DNA from: Sulfuricella sp.
GTDB lineage: Bacteria > Pseudomonadota > Gammaproteobacteria > Burkholderiales > Sulfuricellaceae
Direction: 5' to 3'
NCBI GenBank assembly: GCA_019911785.1
Contig: JAIOJM010000222.1
Location: forward strand, 1-13,750
DNA length: 13,750 bases
Below the pieces are notes generated by a model, which saw nothing but the letters and a program-made list of their open reading frames with translations, did no database searches and was not told where the DNA came from. Shown piece by piece: positions 7,964 through 13,611 of this stretch. Made by a program: the position numbers and the translations under genes. The first letter of the stretch is position 1. Every line of letters starts with the position of its first letter.

Positions 7964-10155
7964 AACCCTCAGCACTCAGCACTCAGCACTCTCCCCCCCC
8001 CCGCCGCGAACGCGGCTCCGCCCTGCTCATCATTCTCACCATCATCGGGATAGGCGCGGCCTTCCTGCTGGTCAGCGCGCTCAACAAGGCGAATCAGCAG
8101 ACCGAAAGGGACAAAATCACGGCGGACGTGCTGGCCAAGGCGAAGGATGCATTGATTGGGTATGCGGCCACTTATCGCGACACACACACCACCACCTCCG
8201 CACCCGTCTTCGGTTACCTGCCATGCCCGGCCATTGATGGCAATGGGGTAGCCGGAAATTGCGGGTCGAAGGATGTCACCCTGATCGGCTTGCTGCCGTG
8301 GAAAGAGCTGGGCTTGCCCCCGCTGCGTGACAGTTCCGGCGAATGCCTGTGGTATGCGGTTTCCGGCAGGTTCAAAAACAGCCCCCCAACCACCCTCATG
8401 AACTGGGACACTGCGGGACAACTCATCATCAATGATGCCGGCGGTGCGACATTGGCAAGTGGTGTCGCGGCGGTAATTTTCTCGCCACGCGGCGTGATCG
8501 GCAGCCAGAATCGGGCCCCGGCGGGAACCACCGAGTGCGGCGGCAACACCACCGTTGCCGCCTATCTCGACGGCGGCGATCCGATCTACGCCGGTACCGC
8601 GCCTGCGGCTGGGGCAGACAGCACAGTAACCGTAGCCACCGTTGCCAGCATCGCCAACGGCACCAACAACGACCGGGGATTATGGGTTACCCCCGACGAA
8701 ATCTTCAGGCGCATCAAGCAACGCAGCGATTTCAAATCACCCGCTTTGCCAGCCAGCCCGAACGGCGATGTCAACAACCTGCTCGCCAGCGCCAGTGCCT
8801 GCCTGAACGCGCTAGCCACCTTGCCGGCACCGGTCACCATCAACTTCACCAACATGACGGAATCCGCAGGCGCCACGATCGGTAGCCTGGTCACTGGCCG
8901 CATCCCGCAAAACTTTGTGAACACCTATTGCAGCAACACAACCACTGGCATCCCCGCCTGGGGTGCCACCTGGAACGGCTGGTGGCATAGCAGCACAACC
9001 TATAAGGGCAAAAACTTCAACGATAACTGGCAGGACAACCTGCTCTACGCAAAATGCACCAGCGGACAATGCCTCACCGTGAACGGATCCCCTTGTGCAG
9101 CCGTACTGATTTTTTCCGGGGAACGAGACGCCACCACCTCTCCTCCGCAAAACCGCGCCACCGCGGCCAGCAAAAATATTTGGTCGAACTATCTGGAAGG
9201 GAGTTCCCTGGGTTTGTTCAACAGCGGCTCTCCGACATCTTTCACCGGCGCGCCACCCCCTTTCACCATCTCCAGTGTCAACATAGCGGCGACTGCGGAT
9301 GTAGTGGCCTGCATTAACACTGCCGCTCCGCCGCCACCCAGTTCGACCCAGGTCACCTTCGCCAGCGACTTGGGCAGCTTCGTCACTGCCGGTTCCGGCG
9401 TCACCACCAGCGTTCCCACCCAAAGCGTGGACGTGGTCGCTGCGGGGGGCGCCAGCGGCGGATGCCTCTGGTACCCGGTCGCGATTCCATTGAGCGGGAA
9501 AACCCTGCGTGCCTATTACGCTTTTACATTCATGATCGCCGACCCAAACGGCGGCGCAGACCTGGGGAACGGTTTCACCCTTTCCTTCCTGCGAGGTGAC
9601 GTTGGCGCGCCCACTGCTTGCGGCACCCGATCCCGCATGGGTGTGCTCGATGCCAGCACGCTCTGGGGAAACATGAGTTATATCGTGGAAACCGACGTCC
9701 ACCGGGATGGCGGCGCGACCAACGATCCGGCCGGGAACCACACGGCAATCATGGCCAACGCCAATCTCGACCATTCAGCCCTGGCTGGCGGCAACGGCTA
9801 TACCACGACCGCCTGCAACGGAACGGCGCAGGGCTGCCTGTACTCGCCGGCCAACACCTTCGAGGAAAGCCCAGCCCCCCTGCCCCACAACCAGCGCATC
9901 GAGATCCACACCGGCTGCGACAGCACCTGCGCAACCTGCAACAGCGGCGGCGCCTATGCACAGATCAAGGTCTGGACGGACTGCGCCTCGTGCAGCGACA
10001 CCGCCAGCGACTTCTCTTCTACACCCAAGGCAAGCCGGTGCACCGCCCTGGATACTTCGATGGACTCGATCTATTTCGGCTTTACCGGGGGATTCTCCTC
10101 GACAGGTGGTGGCCAGGGCGTAACCCTCCGCAACCTCGACTTGCGAACCCAATAA
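7960..10155 (+). CDS. Large prepilin-like protein with C-terminal L-type lectin domain; candidate pilus tip adhesin
   Basis: This is a 731-residue surface or tip subunit candidate. The leader MKPSALSTQHSPPPRRERG ends in Gly19 followed by a hydrophobic stretch (SALLIILTIIGIGAAFLLVS), a type III (prepilin) signal. Position +5 is Ile instead of Glu, as in GspK-like tip pilins. Residues about 50-140 (ALIGYA, YLPCPA, LLPWKELGL, CLWYAVSG) resemble the next gene's product, so the N-terminal half is a prepilin domain. After a PPPPSS linker (about 457-462) comes an apparent concanavalin-like lectin fold: DLGNGFTLSF (534-543), E577-T-D579, then D589-P590 and N593-H594 (the metal-site pattern E-x-D ... 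DP ... H), and YFGFTGG from Y705 with GVTLRNLDL near the end. Cys653, 657, 660, 675 and 678 suggest a disulfide-rich insert. The start overlaps the upstream stop. Ligand and location are inferred. Confidence 0.82.
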   Translation: MKPSALSTQHSPPPRRERGSALLIILTIIGIGAAFLLVSALNKANQQTERDKITADVLAKAKDALIGYAATYRDTHTTTSAPVFGYLPCPAIDGNGVAGNCGSKDVTLIGLLPWKELGLPPLRDSSGECLWYAVSGRFKNSPPTTLMNWDTAGQLIINDAGGATLASGVAAVIFSPRGVIGSQNRAPAGTTECGGNTTVAAYLDGGDPIYAGTAPAAGADSTVTVATVASIANGTNNDRGLWVTPDEIFRRIKQRSDFKSPALPASPNGDVNNLLASASACLNALATLPAPVTINFTNMTESAGATIGSLVTGRIPQNFVNTYCSNTTTGIPAWGATWNGWWHSSTTYKGKNFNDNWQDNLLYAKCTSGQCLTVNGSPCAAVLIFSGERDATTSPPQNRATAASKNIWSNYLEGSSLGLFNSGSPTSFTGAPPPFTISSVNIAATADVVACINTAAPPPPSSTQVTFASDLGSFVTAGSGVTTSVPTQSVDVVAAGGASGGCLWYPVAIPLSGKTLRAYYAFTFMIADPNGGADLGNGFTLSFLRGDVGAPTACGTRSRMGVLDASTLWGNMSYIVETDVHRDGGATNDPAGNHTAIMANANLDHSALAGGNGYTTTACNGTAQGCLYSPANTFEESPAPLPHNQRIEIHTGCDSTCATCNSGGAYAQIKVWTDCASCSDTASDFSSTPKASRCTALDTSMDSIYFGFTGGFSSTGGGQGVTLRNLDLRTQ
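7969..7991 (+). repeat. Heptamer tandem repeat TCAGCAC x3 plus 2 bases, in the prepilin leader
   Basis: Three perfect copies of TCAGCAC run from 7969 to 7989, followed by TC. They lie in frame between the start codon at 7960 and the prepilin cleavage site. Seven is not a multiple of three, so gain or loss of one copy would shift the frame of the lectin prepilin. Confidence 0.9.
7993..8002 (+). repeat. Homopolymer C10 tract in the prepilin leader
   Basis: Ten consecutive C encode the three prolines of the leader (residues 12-14). At the given length the start codon at 7960 is in frame with the cleavage site and the rest of the protein; nine or eleven C would not be. Runs of this length near start codons are classic slippage sites, as in neisserial pilC. 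Confidence 0.9.
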
Positions 10156-10171
10156 GCGCAGGAATCAAAAC

Positions 10172-10903
10172 ATGAAACCAACATCCTTCCAGCAAGCGCA
10201 TTCAGGTTTCACCCTGGTCGAGATGGCCATCGTGCTGGTGATCGTCGGCCTGCTGCTGGGCGGGCTGCTGATGCCGCTCTCTACACAGATCGAACAGCGG
10301 CGAATCAGCGAAACTCAAAAAGCGCTGGATGAAATCAAGGAAGCGCTGATCGGTTTCGCTGTGGCCAATAAGCGGTTTCCGCGCCCTGCCACTTCTGCGA
10401 CAAACGGGGTTGAAAACCCGGCAACGTGCGCAAACGATGCGGCCTGCTCAGGTTTTATCCCTTGGGCCACCTTGGGCGTAACCAAGTTGGACGCATGGGG
10501 AAAAATCATCCGTTACAGCGTGACCCCTGATTTTGCCAATGCCAGCATTACATTGATCACTGTTGCCAATCGAAAAGTCCTTACACGTGATGGCGCGGGC
10601 GCGACGAGCTATTTGATTGGACAGGCAGGTGCCTGTACTGCCACCCAACAGTGTGCACCCGTAGTCATTTTTTCTCACGGCAAGCAGCGCCTCGGCACCA
10701 CTGACACCGGGGTTGCGATTCCTGATGACACCGCCACCAATCTCGATGAAGATGCCAACAATATCGGGCCGACCGACTATTACCAACGGACACCGAGTGA
10801 GAATACAGCCGCCCTCATGGGCGGCGAATTCGACGATCTCGTTACCTGGCTCTCCCCCAACATCCTGTTCAACCGCATGGTCGCCGCTGGCCAGCTGCCC
10901 TGA
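10172..10903 (+). CDS. Type IV prepilin of the MSHA-like cluster
   Basis: This is a fibre subunit or minor pilin. The leader MKPTSFQQAHSG is followed by FTLVEMAIVLVIVGLLLGG, a canonical type IV prepilin signal with cleavage after Gly12 and Glu at +5. The hydrophobic helix continues into EQRRISETQKALDEIKEALI. The globular part has FPRPA, GFIPWATLGV and KIIRYSVT, which parallel YLPCPA, LLPWKELGL and CLWYAVSG in the preceding lectin prepilin. It also has Cys pairs near PATCANDAACSG and AGACTATQQCAP for likely disulfides. The 243 residues are longer than a simple major pilin. It follows the lectin gene by 16 bases, with AGGA upstream of the ATG. A prepilin peptidase, not in this window, would process it. 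Confidence 0.9.
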   Translation: MKPTSFQQAHSGFTLVEMAIVLVIVGLLLGGLLMPLSTQIEQRRISETQKALDEIKEALIGFAVANKRFPRPATSATNGVENPATCANDAACSGFIPWATLGVTKLDAWGKIIRYSVTPDFANASITLITVANRKVLTRDGAGATSYLIGQAGACTATQQCAPVVIFSHGKQRLGTTDTGVAIPDDTATNLDEDANNIGPTDYYQRTPSENTAALMGGEFDDLVTWLSPNILFNRMVAAGQLP

Positions 10904-11127
10904 GATGAATCAGAAACACCCACCGCGAACGGCGCAAGCGGCCTGCCAGGAGGATTATCTTCTGGACGCAGATTGAAATTTTCATTCTGGAAGACATTCT
11001 GGAAAGCGCTAAAATACTGATCGGCGGCCTCCTGCAAAGCTGCCAGATCACCGATTTGCATGAAATCCATTTTCTCGAAGAGCAGCTGAATGCGCTGGAA
11101 ACGAAACAAAAAGCCAAACAATCTTAA
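10904..11127 (+). pseudogene. Probable frameshifted small ORF of unknown function
   Basis: An ATG at 10905, one base after the prepilin stop, opens a 23-codon frame (MNQKHPPRTAQAACQEDYLL...) that stops at 10974-10976. A second frame, open from 10909 to a TAA at 11125-11127, has no ATG but reads IEIFILEDILESAKILIGGL, then LQSCQITDLHEIHFLEEQLN and a Lys/Gln-rich tail. That looks protein-like: amphipathic, with few rare residues. Joining the two frames near 10972 would give a ~73-residue protein translationally coupled to the prepilin. AGGAGG at 10948-10953, a perfect ribosome-binding core, has no usual start codon after it in this frame (only ATT or ATC). It is either a broken gene, a sequencing indel, or chance. 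I do not recognise a family. Confidence 0.4.
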
Positions 11128-11280
11128 AGTATCCCATTAACAAATATGTATAATCAGTAAATTCCCCTGGACCTTATTAAGGAATTTGCCTAAACTTATA
11201 CGCAAAATAACCGATAATTTAAGGTCATAGGCATGTGCCTAACCAACCCTATCTGAATGATTGATCAAAAGAGGAACGAA
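11128..11280 (+). promoter_or_regulatory. AT-rich leader with candidate promoter of the last prepilin gene
   Basis: This stretch is clearly richer in A/T than its surroundings and precedes a prepilin with its own terminator, so it probably carries that gene's promoter. TATAAT at 11149-11154 is a perfect -10 hexamer, directly preceded by TG; only a weak -35 (TTAAAG, 11124-11129, 19-base spacing) goes with it. The perfect inverted repeat CCTTA-T-TAAGG lies at 11172-11182. No sigma-54 (GG-N10-GC) promoter of correct spacing was found. AGAGGA at 11270-11275, 5 bases before the ATG at 11281, is a good ribosome binding site and decides the start. Confidence 0.4.
11228..11241. promoter_or_regulatory. 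Inverted repeat TAGGCA-TG-TGCCTA, possible operator
   Basis: This is a perfect 6-bp inverted repeat with a 2-base centre, 39 bases upstream of the prepilin start. A third copy of the half site, TGCCTA, lies at 11187-11192. Such an arrangement suits a dimeric regulator, but no regulator can be named. Confidence 0.3.
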
Positions 11281-11952
11281 ATGAAAAAATCCCAATCCGG
11301 TTTTACCCTGGTGGAAATCGCCATCGTTCTGGTGATTATCGGCCTGCTGCTGGGCGGCGTGCTGAAGGGGCAGGAATTGATCGAGCAATCGAAAATCAAA
11401 CGAGTAGTTAATGACTTTAACAGCGTTTCTGCCGCCTATTACACCTATCAGGATCGTTACCGTTTCTTGCCAGGTGACGACCCCAATGCTGCAGCGCGTT
11501 GGCCAACCTCAGTCGGAGGTGGTGCTGCCACTAGCGGTGGTGGCAATTCCATTATTACCACGACTCTAGCCCAAGTACTGACTGGCGGCATTACTAACGA
11601 AGGGGGATTTGCTTGGCAGCACCTGCGCGCCTCAGGTTTGGTTACTGGCGACCTGTCAAGCGCAGCAACGTCCACAACCCCCGAACTTACGCCTTTCAAT
11701 TCCAATTACGGTATCGGAACGGGTGCCACACTCTTTGGCTTCGGGATCGTGCCCGTTTTCTGCGCCAGCCTGCCTCCGAAGGCGGCAGAACAACTTGACC
11801 GCCAACTGGATGATGGCAATCCGAATACCGGCAATATTCGCGCTGGTGTTCCGAACGCCGCCGTGAACTTTGCGCCAGCTGTCGCGACTGCTGGTACTGC
11901 AACATACGTCGATGCCCCCAACACTTGGTACGCCGTGTGCAAGAGGCTCTAA
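11281..11952 (+). CDS. Type IV prepilin, probably separately transcribed (major pilin candidate)
   Basis: The leader MKKSQSG is followed by FTLVEIAIVLVIIGLLLGGV, a textbook class III signal with Glu at +5 and cleavage after Gly7. The first mature residues continue KGQELIEQSKIKRVVNDFNS. The sequence YYTYQDRYRFLPGDDPNAAA is a motif seen in many betaproteobacterial prepilins. Two Cys (in PVFCASLP and at the C-terminal YAVCKRL) could form the D-region disulfide of pilins. The product is 223 residues, and the gene ends in tandem stops TAA-TAG. The upstream in-frame ATG at 11257 would add eight residues but lacks a ribosome binding site, so 11281 is preferred. An own AT-rich leader upstream and a strong terminator downstream suggest expression apart from the machine genes, as for an abundant fibre subunit; that role is inference. 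Confidence 0.9.
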   Translation: MKKSQSGFTLVEIAIVLVIIGLLLGGVLKGQELIEQSKIKRVVNDFNSVSAAYYTYQDRYRFLPGDDPNAAARWPTSVGGGAATSGGGNSIITTTLAQVLTGGITNEGGFAWQHLRASGLVTGDLSSAATSTTPELTPFNSNYGIGTGATLFGFGIVPVFCASLPPKAAEQLDRQLDDGNPNTGNIRAGVPNAAVNFAPAVATAGTATYVDAPNTWYAVCKRL

Positions 11953-11974
11953 TAGCCACTTCGTAATCAACTCG

Positions 11975-12001
11975 AAAAAGCCCGGCAGAGCCGGGCTTTT
12001 T
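11975..12001 (+). terminator. Rho-independent terminator of the prepilin gene
   Basis: The stem GCCCGGC / GCCGGGC (11980-11986 and 11990-11996) encloses the loop AGA. It is preceded by five A and followed by five T (11997-12001), so it could also work for - strand transcription. It starts 23 bases after the prepilin stop. Confidence 0.95.
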
Positions 12002-12128
12002 CCTTCCTAAGGAACCGCTGATTTATTCGTCGCACCGGCGAAAGCCGGTGTCCAGTGCTTTGAATTTTCTAGATTCCGGCCTTCGCCGGAATGACGATTT
12101 GCCATTTAATCAACGCTTCCTTAGAAGG
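12002..12128. repeat. Nested palindromic REP pair (BIME-like) with long inverted arms
   Basis: Two 28-base REP-like units lie in opposite orientation. Unit 1 (12028-12055) has stem CACCGGC-GAAA-GCCGGTG. Unit 2 (12069-12096, reversed) has stem ATTCCGGC-CTTC-GCCGGAAT. Read in the same direction both begin CGTC and end TC(C/T)AG. They sit inside outer inverted arms, CCTTCCTAAGGAA...TGATT (12002-12023) and AATCAACGCTTCCTTAGAAGG (12108-12128), so the whole ~127 bp is one imperfect palindrome. The left arm touches the T-run of the terminator. Such units are typically intergenic and are mobilised by RAYT transposases; one is encoded next door. Confidence 0.8.
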
Positions 12129-12163
12129 AGTGCTTCATGCCGAGGGAGATGGCACGTGATGAA

Positions 12164-12184
12164 AATAGGGGACAGACCACTATT
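12164..12184 (+). repeat. Left inverted repeat of the RAYT element
   Basis: AATAGGGGACAGACCAC plus TATT is repeated in inverted orientation at 12947-12967 with one mismatch. Confidence 0.85.
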
Positions 12185-12186
12185 AC

Positions 12187-12903
12187 TCAATCCCCCTGAG
12201 ATAATCCAGCCCCATCTTTCGCCGGCGCATGGCGTCCAGCGCGGCCCCGCCACGTCCTCCGCCCAAGCACCGCAGCGATTTCCTTCTGGAATCGCTCTCC
12301 GCCAAGCACGAATCCGCCATTGGTAGAAGCGCGAATTTCATCCACCATCCCCTGCTCTAGTTGATAGCGGAAAAGCTCTCGGTATGCGGCTTGGCGTTGT
12401 AACTCGTCCGTTCCCAGCGCCTGGTAAATCGTATGAGGCGTGATCAGGGAATTGGCATCTCCCTGCGCGTTTGCACGGTAGCTGGACCATGGGTAGTCCG
12501 CCGGATGAACCACCATTGCCGCGCGCACCGGGTTAAGCTCGATATAACGGCAACAGCCCAACAAATAAGTATCCTCTTCAACAAGACAAGAACGAAAGCG
12601 CCCCTCCCATAACGTCCCGCTGCGACGATAGGTGCGGTTGACATATTGAACATAACGTTGCCCCAGACGCTTCATTACCCGTGATGGCCCTTCGCCAAAT
12701 TGTGGAGTCAACAGCAGATGGACATGGTTGGTCATCAGCACATAGGCATGCAATTGCACCCCTTCCTCGCGGCAGGCTTCAGCCAGATGATGAAGATAAA
12801 ACTGGTAATCGTCATCAGCGAAGAAGCAAGCTGTGCGGTTATTGCCACGCTGGATCAGATGAACCGGCGTGTTATTGAGCTTTATACGGGCGCGTCGAGG
12901 CAT
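12187..12903 (-). CDS. REP-associated tyrosine transposase (RAYT; Y1_Tnp, IS200-like)
   Basis: This is a single-strand DNA transposase of the HUH/Y1 class that cuts and joins hairpin-marked DNA through a catalytic tyrosine. The 238-residue product starts MPRRARIKLNNTPVHLIQRG, the usual RAYT opening. It has the HUH-type His60-Val-His62 within MTNHVHLLL. The tyrosine helix and signature YVQYVNRTYRRSGTLWEGRF (84-103) follow, with Tyr84, Tyr87 or Tyr92 as catalytic candidates. CRYIELNPVRAAMV and YPWSSYRANA, both usual in RAYTs, come next, and the C-terminal part is basic. The frame appears intact. It lies on the - strand, opposite to the pilus genes, within near-perfect inverted repeats and beside a REP pair. 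The upstream DNA (12904-12946) is AT-rich and may hold its promoter. Confidence 0.92.
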   Translation of the reverse strand: MPRRARIKLNNTPVHLIQRGNNRTACFFADDDYQFYLHHLAEACREEGVQLHAYVLMTNHVHLLLTPQFGEGPSRVMKRLGQRYVQYVNRTYRRSGTLWEGRFRSCLVEEDTYLLGCCRYIELNPVRAAMVVHPADYPWSSYRANAQGDANSLITPHTIYQALGTDELQRQAAYRELFRYQLEQGMVDEIRASTNGGFVLGGERFQKEIAAVLGRRTWRGRAGRHAPAKDGAGLSQGD

Positions 12904-12946
12904 GGTGTCGTATGGGAAATGGATGGATAATTAAATATAGTAAAGA

Positions 12947-12967
12947 AATGGTGGTCTGTCCCCTATT
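12947..12967 (-). repeat. Right inverted repeat of the RAYT element
   Basis: This is the reverse-complement copy of the left repeat, 43 bases upstream of the transposase start codon. The only mismatch is at 12950. Confidence 0.85.
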
Positions 12968-13004
12968 GTTTTTGCATTGTTTGGGACTTACCCATTCGAG
13001 GTCG

Positions 13005-13382
13005 TTAAGCAGCCCGACGACTTGGCAAATGTACGTCCACCACGATTTCCGCGTAGGGTGCATGGACGCGACCTTGTTCGTTTTTTTCCACAGCCAGCCA
13101 CTCAATCAGCTTTTCCACATCACCATGCACGTTCTTGTAGTCGCGATTTACCCTCCGGGCGAGTTCGGCGATGGTCATGGGGCCTCCCTCGCGCAAGGCG
13201 GCGAGCAAATCCCACCGTCTGGGGGTGAAAACGGCGAACATCTGGCTGATGTCGTCAAAGCCAACGCCAAAATAGGGTGCAACCCTCTCGCCGCGATCCA
13301 ATGCCTCCATGACTTGGGCGGCATGGGCCAGGCCAGTCTCAATACCTTCGCCCACTTTCACATTCAAAATTCGTTCGCTCAT
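13005..13382 (-). CDS. tumA: Winged-helix antitoxin/regulator of TumA type (HVO_A0114-like)
   Basis: This is a 125-residue putative DNA-binding antitoxin. A winged-helix domain spans about 45-110: DISQMFAVFTPRRWDLLAAL, then MTIAELARRVNRDYKNVHGD as the recognition-helix region, VEKLIEWLAVEKN, and APYAEIVVDVHLP as the wing. The phrase RDYKNVH-DV is the hallmark I associate with the HVO_A0114 family. Its ATG overlaps the stop of the upstream toxin gene (ATGA; toxin first), the order seen for TumE-TumA pairs. In such modules the antitoxin usually neutralises the toxin and represses the operon. Because an IS interrupts the toxin, the native promoter is probably cut off and this gene may now depend on IS-derived transcription (inference). 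Confidence 0.75.
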   Translation of the reverse strand: MSERILNVKVGEGIETGLAHAAQVMEALDRGERVAPYFGVGFDDISQMFAVFTPRRWDLLAALREGGPMTIAELARRVNRDYKNVHGDVEKLIEWLAVEKNEQGRVHAPYAEIVVDVHLPSRRAA

Positions 13383-13611
13383 TTTTCAGTTCCCTTGACG
13401 TCAGCCATAAAGTCGGCCATCAACTGTTTCGGACTCTCGAAGCAATAGGATTCTTCCCGGTCGCCCAGGTGCTTGTGGTCGCCCTTGCCGCGTTCGTTGT
13501 CGTAACCTACTACTCTATCGCCGTCTACCACATAGACCAGCCGATACTTGTAGGGATGTTCAGATGGCGATACCGGACGAGGTACCCGCCAGATCACAAT
13601 CTCAATAAAAC
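13379..13611 (-). pseudogene. tumE: TumE-type toxin (DUF6516), 5' end removed by IS insertion
   Basis: The remaining ~77 codons read IEIVIWRVPRPVSPSEHPYK, YRLVYVVDGDRVVGYDNERG, KGDHKHLGDREESY and QLMADFMADV. This is the conserved body of the DUF6516/TumE toxin family (VIWRVP, KYRLVYV, DNERGKGDH, ADF-AD). Family members are about 100 residues and normally have a further 15-25 residues before IEIVIW. Here the frame runs at 13611/13612 straight into sequence that looks like an IS3-family end, and continues as an open but unrelated frame into the IS. The toxin is therefore likely inactive, or a hybrid if translated from within the IS. Confidence 0.75.

Larger units (their letters stand above)
12164..12967 (-). 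mobile_element. RAYT element bounded by inverted repeats
   Basis: About 804 bp contain a single transposase gene between inverted repeats at 12164-12184 and 12947-12967. The two ends match at 20 of 21 positions (17 perfect, AATAGGGGACAGACCAC). The transposase stop lies 2 bases from the left repeat, so the repeats look like part of the unit. No target-site duplication is visible, in line with the HUH transposase chemistry of this family. Confidence 0.75.

Noticed and set aside
7969..7991. Repeats considered as the start of a CRISPR array
   Set aside because: Repeats are 7 bases without spacers, only three copies, and lie within a coding frame.
9618..10175. + strand alternative frame within the lectin prepilin gene
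   Set aside because: Its translation is Arg/His/Gln rich low complexity; the main frame carries consistent lectin motifs to its stop.
11168..11192. Possible sigma-54 promoter (TGGACC ... TTGC) upstream of the last prepilin
   Set aside because: The GG to GC distance is 19 bases instead of about 12, so the -24/-12 spacing is wrong.
11257..11280. Upstream ATG as the start of the last prepilin
   Set aside because: AGAGGA sits 5 bases before the ATG at 11281, and prepilin leaders of this type are short (MKKSQSG); the 11257 ATG has no ribosome binding site.
12912..13448. + strand open frame of 178 codons between the RAYT and the IS
   Set aside because: It covers the right inverted repeat and the antisense of the TumA and TumE frames, which have strong family motifs; the translation shows nothing recognisable.
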